Assembly: GCA_949128115.1 (NCBI GenBank)
Contig: OX421965.1
Location: 11,253,420 to 11,317,419, forward strand
Length of the DNA stretch: 64,000 nt
Source of the DNA: Anaspis maculata
Taxonomy: Eukaryota > Arthropoda > Insecta > Coleoptera > Scraptiidae
Reading direction: 5' to 3'
Each line of letters begins with the position of its first letter. Position 1 is the stretch's first letter. The position numbers and the translations under genes were made by a program. Of this stretch, positions 37,289 to 47,667 are shown piece after piece. The notes beneath the pieces are model-generated. The model saw only the letters and a list, made by a program, of their open reading frames with translations. It made no database searches and had not been told where the DNA came from.

Positions 37289-38221
37289 CAGCTTTATATT
37301 GACTTCTATTTTTTTCGTCAGAAAGCGGCAATGCAATGTCTGCATCCACAGATTTCAAATCAGCGAGATCGCCCATTGTACAGATGATTTTGTGCAGTGT
37401 GCAGTGATGATAACTAGTTTAATTAATTCTGTTGGAAATTGAAATTACGAAGTTGTTACCGGAGAGTCCGGGGACCGGCGGAGGTCAGTTTGCCAAGCGC
37501 TTCGCAAAGGAACAGCTCAATTCAAAATTAAATACCTAGGTGGTCATTTATTTTTTATTTATTAGTTTTCTTTATCTACGACCTACGTGTCGTAGGTGTG
37601 AGTTGAGAAATAATGTTGATACGGGCGGCATCATGCCACATCAGTCAGGATGTTTTGTTTACTAATTCGAATGGACTCGCAAAAAAATGCAACAGCGCAC
37701 TCTGTCAACGTTTCGAACAAGACCTATTTCTGCTGTGAAAGCAAACAACGTGCTATCAGGGGATTATTGTGTGCTCAAGCTTGGATTACCGTGTCGCGGG
37801 GATTAAATATTATTTTTAAAAATCCAGGCAATAGTTGACGCCGTGGACAAAAACCGTCCGGCGTCAGAGGATCCCGCACGCCAGACGCGCGTCCTACTTA
37901 AAGCGAAGGGAAATAAGTTTTTAGCTATTTATTTTTATCGGGTTCTCCCGGCTAAAAGGGATAAGTGTTTTCTTATGTCGGCTGAGAGATTCCTGTTTAG
38001 GATTTTGCTTTCTCTATTTTAATTGAAACTTCCACTAGTTTTTTTTTTGTGTTCAAAATCGATGAAACCGTTATCGTCAACTTGAGTCCGGTGAATATAC
38101 ACTAACTTGGCGGCCACATTAATCGCACAATTTAGAGTAACAAAATAAACGACATTGTCTTTTGCTGGTAGGCTCACGATTATTCTAATCAGTCTAGGTA
38201 CGGGAAGCTCCAGTACCCATT
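37289..38221. other. Unassigned sequence
   Basis: No gene or repeat recognised except small hairpins such as CTACGAC/GTCGTAG at 37576-37595. Two GC-rich patches lie at 37455-37500 and 37838-37900. Confidence 0.35.
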
Positions 38222-38596
38222 ATGTTTTTTTACCTAATTATTTTGGCCATTCTACTTTTCATAAACGTGACGCTTGCGGGCCACGCTCTTGGCTTTCGTG
38301 CGAAATTCCGGCCGACTCCGGTCCCGGTCGTACAAAGCGTTTTCAAGAGCGCCGCGCCGGTGCCGGTCGTTTACTATAAAATGCGCCCAGGTCTTCATGC
38401 TGACAGCCCTATTTTTCAACAGAAATTTATTGTTGAAGTCAATTTAGAAAGAGAAGAGATGGCTCTATTCTATACATTCCAAGTTTTAATTTTTTTCCAA
38501 AACAACTTTGCAAAAAACACTCCAACCCTCGGTTGCACCAAAGAATTTAATCACGAAATATTTAATCAATTGAGGATTTTCTCTGGTGAATTCTAG
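38222..38596 (+). CDS. Candidate secreted-protein first exon
   Basis: The 124-codon ORF starts with a textbook signal-peptide shape: a short start followed by about 17 hydrophobic residues (FFYLIILAILLFINVTL) and an AGH-type cleavage region near residue 20. A basic stretch follows with two PVPVV motifs (near residues 33-38 and 46-50). From about codon 103 the frame enters the inverted-repeat element at 38529, so the natural protein or exon would have to end earlier, near 38400-38525. No family recognised and no splice signal verified. Signal-like N-termini also arise by chance in T-rich DNA. Confidence 0.28.
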   Translation: MFFYLIILAILLFINVTLAGHALGFRAKFRPTPVPVVQSVFKSAAPVPVVYYKMRPGLHADSPIFQQKFIVEVNLEREEMALFYTFQVLIFFQNNFAKNTPTLGCTKEFNHEIFNQLRIFSGEF

Positions 38597-40336
38597 GTCA
38601 GTGCCAGTTGACTGACCACAGAACACGCATACAAGCTGTTGCAAACTGAAGAGTTCTCTTTTTTTTTTTGTAAAACTGCGCTTTCCATTGGGCGCTAAGC
38701 TAAAATTCACTAGAGAAAATGCCCATTCATCTAAACTGGGCAACAATTGAAGTGACTCACTCTAGAATTTTCCCTCACTTCAAATGTGAATATCTCGAAA
38801 AAAAAAAGAACCGATTTTGGAAATTGTGGCCATGCTGGATAGCGTGTTATTTTGGCTGTACGATACTTGGATGGTACAGAGGTTCAACGACGTTGAGTTG
38901 GCTATACAGGGTGGAAACAAAAGAAGTGCAAAACCGGTCCACATTATTCAATGCCCCGCTTCTGTGAAAAAAAATCTCAGATTTTTTCTGAGTGCAGTTT
39001 TGAAAAGCACATATCAATACTTATGTCTAAACACTTTTCGAATTTTGATCGTTATGCGGTTTTTTCAAAAGTTATGAATTTTTTTTGGACTACCGCCTTT
39101 TTTCACGCCGACTCTCCCAGTGCTCATGTACTGCAGTCAAATTTGAAAGGAATGCATTATGTGGCTGAAAAAACTATTTCATGTAAAAACTTGACGTAAA
39201 TGACACTCAGGGCTGCCACTTCCTTCGATCGTTTGGAACCTTTGACAAGACATTGATCGTGAAACTTTTGAAATTAATGAAAATTTAGTGAACAACGCAA
39301 ATTTTATCGAGACATTGACGAATAATTGGCCGGCCTTATCGTTCTAGTGATCCGGTGGTCTCGTAACTCCTCGTAACCAGGATGGCTCGATGTGGGCGAG
39401 CATTATTTATTATCGACTTATGGAAATACGCTCGTAGTTTTCGGCATATGCGACAACATGAGAGAGGATGCATAGATCCCTATATCGCACTGCATTCATT
39501 TATTTGTTCTCTAAAATCACCAATTCTGTCCTGTCGTTTAAGGTGACCTCTGCCCACACAGTAACACTGCCTCCGGCAAATGCCACCTGGGGTTCGACGG
39601 TTCGTGCAACAAATCTATGGCAAAACAGATTTTTTCTCTACGTCTGCTCGTTTCCGATATCAATTTCAACACTACTCGAATCCAAGGCCAAGAGCACAGG
39701 AACAAAATCAACATTTTCAATGAAGCACCCTGTAACAAAATTTGCGAACTAAGACTGATGATGCGGTAGTTGTTTTTTAGTTGTTGTTCAGTGCAGGGAG
39801 AAAAAGTGTTTATTAAGACCGCAACATGCCTACATGTTCCTGCCTTGTCAAAGGTTCCAGACGAACGAAGGAAGTGTCATTCACGTCAAGTTTTTTCATG
39901 AAAAAGTTTGTCTAGCCACATGGTGCATTGCCTCCAAATTTGAATGCAGTACCTACATGAGCACTGGGGAGAATCGGCGTGAAAAAATGCGGTAGTACAA
40001 AAAAAAATCAAAAAAAAAACCGAACCAAGATCAAAATTCGGAAACCGTTTAGAGATATTGATAATGTGCTTGTGCAAAACTGCACTCAGAAAAAATCTGA
40101 GATTTTTTTCACAGAAGCGGGGCATTGAATAATGTGGACCGGTTTTGCACTTCTTCTTTTTCCACCCTGTATAGCCCACTCAACGTTGTTGAGCCCCTGT
40201 ACCATCCAAATATCTTACAGCCAAAAGAACACGCTATCCAGCATGACCACGATTTGAAGTGAGGCAAAATTTTCGAGTGAATCACTTCAATTGTTGCCCA
40301 GTTTATTTCATGATTAAATTTGTTGGTGCAACGGGG
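38529..40336. mobile_element. 1.8-kb foldback with GGTTGCACCAAA ends
   Basis: Left end GGTTGCACCAAA...TTTAATCA and right end (complement) GTTGCACCAACAAATTTAATCA. The arms 38529-39250 and 39840-40336 pair over most of their length, including GGTCCACATTATTCAATGCC and the CACCCTGTATAG region. The left arm is longer by one small insertion (38562-38726). The loop 39250-39840 is unpaired and GC-richer, with a 94-codon frame (39468-39752) of unknown meaning. GTTGCACC ends resemble PIF/Harbinger elements, but no 3-bp duplication was confirmed. Confidence 0.7.
38562..38726. mobile_element. ~165-bp nested MITE in the left arm
   Basis: Present in the left arm but absent at the mirrored site of the right arm (near 40300), which acts as the empty site. 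Its own ends pair: TTTTCTCTGGTGAATTCTAG against the complement of CTAAAATTCACTAGAGAAAA. Confidence 0.6.
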
Positions 40337-40479
40337 CAATAGTAATTGAGTAGTGCCATTTTTTCTCCTTCCAACTAGACCTTAACAACAAATTTCTTTG
40401 AAAGTACCTTTAATATTTCTCCCTCAAAAATAAAGATAAAAACTCTATTTTTTTAAACGGTGTAGTCTGGGGGCATAGG

Positions 40480-41457
40480 CAGTGGCGGCTCGTGAGTTTT
40501 TTGCAAGGAGGGCTCAAGTTAATAACAAATTCGCGAGCTGAGAACTATAATGTTCTATCTGCACTTCTTGTAGAAAATGTTTTTCGAACTTCGAACCAGC
40601 AAAACATGGACAAAATCTCGGACAAAATGTTTCCTGATATAAACAATTAGATCAGAAACTAGAGAAAGAGGCTTTTATTCCTTTCCCGTTTCTGATCTAA
40701 TTGTTCAAATCATGGAACATTTCGTCCATGTTTTGTTGGTTCGAAGTTCGAAAAACATTCTCTACAAAGAGTGCAGATAGAACAGTTCTCAGTTCGCGAA
40801 ATGACGAAACTCGAGACAAAAACTTTTTTGTCGTATCCGCAGCACAACCATATGGAGTTTTAGCATTCACTGTTTTGTCAAAATTACGTGTGAGTTAATG
40901 CACCACGAATTTATTCTTGCGGGTTCGATTTGTTTTATATTCAGTAAATCAATGCTGTAATCGGACGTCCGTTGTTTTGTTGCATTTATTTCTTCTTGTA
41001 GGCTTGAGTAGGCTTGATGACCTAAATGTACCTTTTTTAGGTCAGCTATCTTCATGTTTGCAAACTGTTGACTAATCGAAGAGTACATAAATAATTATAT
41101 CGGTTATTTCAATCGGCTGGGGGCTCGAGAAATGGAGCCCATATCTGCAGTATAGAGCGGGAGCCGCGTCTCGCGTTGCCATGGTTACGGTACATGTTTT
41201 GCGCGGGTGCACCCCGGCATCACCGCATCGGCGGTGGGCGCCGAATGCGGAGCCCAAGACGAACTTCTTCGACCGTGCGATCGCTTAGAATTATTTTGTT
41301 GAAATATTAATTGACTAATGACAGAATGTTTTTGCACTAAACCAAATCTTTGGAATAAGTATAATTAATAAAATGCATTCCTGCCGATAAAAATCTCTTG
41401 CCGCCTTTAGCTTTGGGGGGGCGCCGCCCTTGAGCCCTCCCTCACCAGCCGCCACTG
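40480..41457. mobile_element. Non-autonomous hAT element with 8-bp duplication
   Basis: A 978-bp element with ends CAGTGGCGGCTCGTGAG and (complement) CAGTGGCGGCTGGTGAG. The 8-bp target GGCATAGG is repeated exactly at 40472-40479 and 41458-41465 and is single in the uninterrupted family copy at 1139. Both the ends and the 8-bp duplication are hallmarks of hAT. Inside, 40545-40660 and 40680-40800 form a second inverted repeat. No transposase. Confidence 0.9.
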
Positions 41458-42229
41458 GGCATAGGGTCAAAAAAGGCTTGGCCGTGTGCAACTTCGTGAA
41501 GATATACTGACGCTCAAAATTAGCGGAACGATTTTTTTAAGTCTTGCCACAGACGAATTCGCTAACAAATTTTTATGAAATTTTACACACGGTTTACTTG
41601 CGGTGTGTTCTTGTGTGTCGAAATTTGCAGCCATATGAACTGTAACATTACAGGGTGATATTGATTAGAAGGCGATACTGTCCTAAAATCAATTTCGCAG
41701 AATTTTCCATTGCATTTCAACGATAGTCACGACGCTGTCAAGTTTTTGTACCTGCGTAATGTGGTCCGAACTAATGGGGTACACCATTTGCAGTCTTTGT
41801 GTATAATTCTCTTTTCCATGACAATGTTCATCAGCAAGATTCACTTCTTATTCCGGTCATTCGACAACATGGCACCGATGTGCTCAAAGAATGGTCTGTT
41901 CGCCCGAAGTTGAAATAATCTGCTTATCTACAGATGTAACACGACCGTAAGTGATAGTGAACATTGTCCATCTCTTTTACAACCTGTTGATGTGACAGAT
42001 CTTGTCCTTACCACAGGCTGAGAGACCATTGTCAGAAGACTTCTCAACATTTTAGGCGCCACGAAGGAATTAATTTGAACCTTCGCGAGTCATCAAGCCA
42101 TGTCACCAATTATTGGTATCCCCTAAAAAATGACGACAAAAGCAAATTTTTTAGAATTTACTTGAGCCTACGTTTTTGTTAGATTGAAAGTTCTCGATAT
42201 GTACTGCCATACACCAGGAAGGTCCTCTT

Positions 42230-42431
42230 TTTGAGTCCCAGTGCCAGTTTTTGTGATTTTTGTGTAACAATTTCGCCTCCCTGCAATTTTCTTTATTTTT
42301 GTCGAATGTTCTTGATTCCATGTCAAAATAAAGATTTGTTCTTCTACTTACCAATACTACCGCTAAAATGCATGCAAACGATCTTGAATTCACGTTGTGC
42401 TACTTTTTGTTACACTTTGCAGTGTATTTTT
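42230..42431. other. Short block between the Tc1-like arm and HINE copy 1
   Basis: The left arm of the Tc1-like element stops pairing at about 42229 and resumes at about 51364. This 200-bp block and 51337-51363 therefore belong to an insertion of unknown type that received the HINE, or to a rearrangement. Nothing in it is recognised. Confidence 0.4.
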
Positions 42432-43374
42432 AGCGCACTTCTCCAAACGGGAAAGCGCTTTTGTCCTCGCTTTGTCCGTCCGTCCGTCCGTCCGTCCGTC
42501 CGTCCGTCCGTCCGTCCGTCCGTCCCCGCATCTAGTCCTAGACGAAAAGGTTTTTGCGAAAAATTTTTACTCCATTGGGTAGCTCATGACCTTGTATCCC
42601 GAACCAAGAAAAATCTTGACGAAATAATAATAAACAATGACAATAATAACAATTTAGTGTGACGCGGCATCGCCGTTGAATGCTGCATTTCAGAAGCCGG
42701 CCTGATCTCGAAAGTTATCACATGCGAGGAAGTACCCGATCTTATCATTTTACCATAATACATATGCGGAGTTATATTTAGAGGATGATTTGAACTTTAT
42801 TTTAATGAAAATTTCACATCGGTGCGAGGTGCCGATTAGTAGTTATTAATTTTTGAGCATGACTCCGAAACTACGGCTCGGCCGCAAATGATTTATTCGT
42901 TGCTTGCTGGTGCTTGATATCCTTTCCTCCGAACAAAACGAAATTCAATACAGAAAATATTTCAACTCGAATGGGTAGCTCATGGCCTTGGTACGCGAAT
43001 CAAGAAAAATTTTGCCGAAATAATCATGAACAATTACAAAAATAACATTTTGGTGTAGGGCGGCTTCGCCGATCAAGTGCTGGCATTCGCGGTAAGATGT
43101 AGAAAGTTGCGATATGCAGGCAACTACAATTTCTTAATGAAATACATCACTGCATGTACGGCATTATATTTAGAGAACAATTTGAACTTTCTTTTGACAA
43201 AAACCCCACTTCGATCCGACCGTTAGGTCAATTGTTATCGATTTTTGAAAACGGCCGCAAAGCCACGGCTCGGCGCATATTACACGACCCTACAAATTTA
43301 AAATCAGACGTGCCGAAATAGTAATTGAACATTTTGAAATAGCCAATACTAGGTACCTGAAGGATAATGGCACT

Positions 43375-43643
43375 TGTAAAAGTCTCTCCCGGGCTCGTTC
43401 CCGCCGAAGAGCTTTTGTTTGTATGAAAGGACGGGATTGCGAAGAACTTGCAGTTGTTTTTGGGTGTTTATTACTACTCACTACTTATTATGCAGATACA
43501 AAACAAAGAGACGCGAAAAATGCAGCGGAGCTCTGGTAAACAGTAGTAAACACACCGCAGGCCCACACACAGAGTCTAGTCCCCTCCTTCGGCCGGAGCG
43601 CTCGCGACACCCCCGACTCTACCCGAACATGGTGAACAACAAA
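43375..43643 (-). repeat. 3' LTR, distal piece
   Basis: Matches 50040-50305 of the 5' LTR and ends ...CTTTTACA on the element strand at 43375. A 10-bp duplication near 43541-43551 distinguishes it. The proximal 22 bp (45593-45614, starting TGTAGCGCGAG) lie beyond HINE copy 2, which inserted in the A/T run of this LTR. Confidence 0.9.
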
Positions 43644-43755
43644 CAAGCGAATATGCCTCATGGGCATGAGGCTCAGTAGCGCACTTCCTTTTTGGAGGAT
43701 TAGTGAACGCAAGATGTTAAGTGATTAGGGTTCTACCGTCTTGGGCAAAAAATTG

Positions 43756-44135
43756 CAATATGGCGGCCAAAATATCGACAGAATCATGAAATTCGGCTTG
43801 AAAATCAAAATGATCGTACTAGACAAGGGTAAGTTCCAAGTTTCATGAAAATCGTTCCACTAACAAGAGATTTCAATATGGCGGCCAAGATGGCGGCAGA
43901 ATTATGAAACTCAGCTTGAAAATAGGAATGATCGTACGAGACAAGCGTAACTCTCAAGTTTCATGAAAATCTTTCCACTTATAAGAGATTTCAATATGGC
44001 GGCCAAGATGGTGGGGCAATCATAAAATTTGGCTTGAAAATAAGAATGATCATACTAGACAAGGGTGAGTTTCAAGTTTCATGACAATCGTTCCACTAAT
44101 AAGAAATTTCAATATGGCAGCCAAGATGGCGGCCG
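43756..44135. repeat. ~118-bp tandem units inside HINE copy 2
   Basis: Units begin near 43756, 43876, 43992 and 44110. Each has CAATATGGCGGCC, usually AAGATGGCGG, then a GATCGTAC...CAAGTTTCATGAAAATC block and CGTTCCACTAA. The same array, inverted, lies at about 50845-51225 in copy 1. Confidence 0.85.
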
Positions 44136-44159
44136 AATTATGAAAGCCAACCTGCCTAT

Positions 44160-44423
44160 TTGGTCCTTGAGGACCTAAGCTATCCACCGGATAAAGTTCA
44201 ATCTTCAACGGCTGTAGCTTTATTTCCCGAGGAGAAGTTCAACTTCATCGAAGTGCACAGGAGATCTCTGTTTTTTGAGAATAATGATAACGATGTATGG
44301 ATAACAAAAATAGTGCCCATTGGCCACCCTTGGAGACATCAGCTATTAATCGGAAAAAAGTTCCAAGACTCTTGTTTCAATTCTCGAGAAGGAGTACAGC
44401 GTCTTAATTTCTGCACGGACTCG

Positions 44424-44458
<35 letters not shown>

Positions 44459-44492
44459 CGGCCACATAAGCGTCATTCTGTTACTTATATAA
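44160..44492 (+). CDS. ORF shared by both HINE copies, unknown
   Basis: A 110-codon frame. Its first ~95 residues are identical to a frame in copy 1 (50395-50820, minus strand, 141 codons). After residue ~90 both run through the microsatellite as DRQT repeats and then differ. Helentron-associated elements are normally non-coding, so this is either captured host sequence or an accidental frame that looks conserved only because the copies are recent. No motif recognised. It reads antisense to the HINE's own 5'-3' direction. Confidence 0.25.
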
Positions 44493-45616
44493 AAAAATGT
44501 GCTCCAACTGATTTCGACCTCCTGAACACGAATATCGGGTTCACTTTTGAATTGGAACATTTCTTTTTTATCGAAAAACCGAAAAAATGGTAGCCTTGTC
44601 ACATGATTTTTAGTGATACCTACCTACTTTTTTTTTGTTATTGAGCGAACATGTTTCGTAATTTGAGTGCCATTATCCTTCAGGTACCTAGTATTGGCTA
44701 TTTCAAAATGTTCAATTACTATTTCGGCACGTCTGATTTTAAATTTGTAGGGTCGTGTAATATGCGCCGAGCCGTGGCTTTGCGGCCGTTTTCAAAAATC
44801 GATAACAATTGACCTAACGGTCGGATCGAAGTGGGGTTTTTGTCAAAAGAAAGTTCAAATTGTTCTCTAAATATAATGCCGTACATGCAGTGATGTATTT
44901 TATTAAGAAATTGTAGTTGCCTGCATATCGCAACTTTCTACATCTTACCGCGAATGCCAGCACTTGATCGGCGAAGCCGCCCTACACCAAAATGTTATTT
45001 TTGTAATTGTTCATGATTATTTCGGCAACATTTTTCTTGATTCGCGTACCAAGGCCATGAGCTACCCATTCGAGTTGAAATATTTTCTGTATTGAATTTC
45101 GTTTTGTTCGGAGGAAAGGATATCAAGCACCAGCAAGCAACGAATAAATCATTTGCGGCCGAGCCGTAGTTTCGGAGTCATGTTCAAAAATTAATAGCTA
45201 CTAATCGGCACATCGCACCGATGTGAAATTTTCATTAAAATAAAGTTCAAATCATCCTCTAAATATAACTCCGCATATGTATTATGGTAAAATGATAAGA
45301 TCGGGTACTTCCTCGCATGTGATAACTTTCGAGATCAGGCCGGCTTCTGAAATGCAGCATTCAACGGCGATGCCGCGTCACACTAAATTGTTATTATTGT
45401 CATTGTTTATTATTATTTCGTCGAGATTTTTCTTGGTTCGGGATACAAGGTCATGAGCTACCCAATGGTGTAAAAATTTTTCGCAAAAACCTTTTCGTCT
45501 AGGACTAGATGCGGGGACGGACGGACGGACGGACGGACGGACGGACGGACAAAGCGAGGACAAAAGCGCCTTCCCGTTTGGAGAAGTGCGCTAAAAAACT
45601 ACACTCGCGCTACACA

Positions 45617-45626
45617 CTCCCCCTCT
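45617..45626 (-). other. Polypurine tract of the LTR element
   Basis: AGAGGGGGAG on the element strand lies two bases before the 3' LTR start (45614), the position where plus-strand DNA synthesis is primed in LTR retrotransposons. Confidence 0.8.
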
Positions 45627-45661
45627 GGACTGCGCCATGGACCCTCGGCGAAGTACAGCAA

Positions 45662-45861
45662 CTATTTAATCTTCTTGGGTCGACCCCTCTTCCTCTTTGG
45701 GTTGACTGGAGCGGGTGTCGGTGATGGATCAGACGACGAGAACGGGTAAATGTCTGATGCGTGGTATTTCCCAACAGCTTCCGGTGTATCAGAACATGTG
45801 GTCAGCTCGTAAGAGTTAGGAGTCACAATCTTAGATATCATGAAAGGGCCATCACGTTTTG
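45662..45861 (-). pseudogene. Integrase C-terminal end of the LTR element
   Basis: The frame carries the C-terminal integrase module (GPFMISKIV...NSYEL) and a basic proline-rich tail ending with KRKRGRPKKIK before a stop at 45662-45664. It is the downstream part of the same frame as 47668-49570, cut off by the foldback 45864-47667. The KRKRGRPKK stretch looks like an AT-hook or nuclear localisation signal. Integrase core residues (DDE) are absent because of the older internal deletion. Confidence 0.8.
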
Positions 45862-45863
45862 TA

Positions 45864-47667
45864 GCAAAGGACCCCGCACGATTCTTATGGAAAATGGGTC
45901 TCGGTCAAATTCCCTAATTTTTTTGTATGTTGTAGCCGAATTTGACACGAGCCAAAATCCATCGTCCGTTACCTAAAAAAATGGACAGTTTTTTTTCTAT
46001 AAGGGGTTGAAGTTGAGTTATTTCAAGGTAAAGAAATATGTTCCAAAGTAAGTGAGAACATTTCAAGGTCCTTTCTAACATATATGGCTCATGACAATTC
46101 CCTTTTTATTTTGTGAAAAAATCAACCCCCTCCCTCACCCCCAACCCCTAGTTGAGAGTATCAAATCCGAAATTACGTTTGAAAGTCATGCAAATGGTTC
46201 TATTTTGTCAAATTATGAATTTTGGCACAAATTGTTTTTCCAACCCCCAAGTAGGGGGTGGGGTTGAAAAAAAAAACACCGGTCAATTTGGCTGAATTTC
46301 TGATATTGTGCTTTATCAGCTACGCTGAACAAGATTACCAAGGGAAAACTCATTCGTATGACCAGTTTTCACCCCACAGAGGGTTGAAGTTGACTATAAT
46401 GAATCATAAAACATTCTTCCATGTCATAAACCAAATGAATGGAAATAGTGAACTTTCATATCATCCTGTTTCGTGAAAATGTCTATTCTTCAAAAATAAT
46501 TTCAACCTCATACCTCATCCCCTCTCCCTGTTTCTGAACATCATATTCGAAATAAATCTTGAAAATGTAGGAGGTCTACGGTCGGATTCTCTGCATCTGA
46601 TTGTGAATCCCTTCTCAAAATTGACTTCCACTATGCTTATGTTAGCACCCTTACAGCAGGGTGGGATATAAATTTTTTTAATGATATTTGGCCTGGATTA
46701 TTATCTAAAATATTGGTGTTTCTAACAAGCTTCAATTTCACAGCAGTTTTATTATGTCTACCTGTACCTCGACCTGTACCTAATTCCTCATTTTTTTCTT
46801 TTGTACGGATACACCTCTATTTATAGTTTAGATTGGAGAATTTAATGTCATCTGAAGCGAAAGCTGCTCAAGTGCTCAATCAAGGCAAAAAAGGCAAAAT
46901 ATCATGTCACACTCTTATTCCAGCTACGGCGACTATTTGAAGGATGAAATAAAAATAACTATAATTTTCAAGATTTATTTCGAATATGATGTTCAGAAAC
47001 AGGGAGAGGGGATGAGGTATGAGGTTGAAATTATTTTTGAAGAATAGACATTTTCACAAAACAGGATGATATGAAAGTTCACTATTTCCATTCATTTGGT
47101 TTATGACATGGAAGAATGTTTTATGATTCATTATAGTCAACTTCAACCCTCTGTGGGGTGAAAACTGGTCATACGAATGAGTTTTCCCTTGGTAATCTTG
47201 TTCAGCGTAGCTGATAAAGCACAATATCAGAAATTCAGCCAAATTGACCGGTGTTTTTTTTTTCAACCCCACCCCCTACCTGGGGGTTGGAAAAACAATT
47301 TGTGCCAAAATTCATAATTTGACAAAATAGAACCATTTGCATGACTTTCAAACGTAATTTCGGATTTGATACTCTCAACTAGGGGTTGGGGGTGAGGGAG
47401 GGGGTTGATTTTTTCACAAAATAAAAAGGGAATTGTCATGAGCCATATATGTTAGAAAGGACCTTGAAATGCTCTCACTTACTTTGGAACATATTTCTTT
47501 ACCTTGAAATAACTCAACTTCAACCCCTTATAGAAAAAAAAACTGTCCATTTTTTTAGGTAACGGACGATGGATTTTGGCTCGTGTCAAATTCGGCTACA
47601 ACATACAAAAAAATTAGGGAATTTGACCGAGACCCATTTCCCATATGAATCGTGCGGGGTCCTTTGC
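45864..47667. mobile_element. 1.8-kb foldback inserted in the integrase region
   Basis: Ends GCAAAGGACCCCGCACGATTC-type (20 bases kept) and complement, flanked by TA (45862-45863 and 47668-47669). The arms 45864-46567 and 46966-47667 are almost identical: a 72-codon frame present in both (46258-46476 and 47054-47272) differs at one residue. The loop is about 400 bp. No transposase. If one TA is counted, the sequence on the two sides continues in one reading frame, so this is a clean insertion without loss of target bases. Confidence 0.88.

Larger units (their letters stand above)
43644..45592 (-). mobile_element. HINE/DINE-1-like element, copy 2, intact
   Basis: 1949 bp in opposite orientation to copy 1 and nearly identical to it. 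On the minus strand it starts AGCGCACTTC at 45592 and ends CGCTTG at 43644; the hairpin is at 43655-43672. Comparison with the 5' LTR shows that about two extra A/T bases accompany the insertion. Microsatellites are shorter or longer than in copy 1: (GGAC)n 45515-45550 and (GACA)n 44425-44454, as expected for fast-changing tracts. It shows the sequence of copy 1 before the LTR element split it. Confidence 0.78.

Noticed and set aside
41710..41913. Possible transposase remnant in the Tc1-like arms
   Set aside because: Frames are short, broken and mirrored in the other arm; no DDE or helix-turn-helix motif could be identified with confidence.
42231..42662. 143-codon ORF with a proline/serine/valine-arginine repeat
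   Set aside because: The repeat part is the (GTCC)n microsatellite of the HINE.
46258..47272. Pair of near-identical 72-codon ORFs on opposite strands
   Set aside because: They are mirrored arm sequences of the foldback 45864-47667, not two genes.
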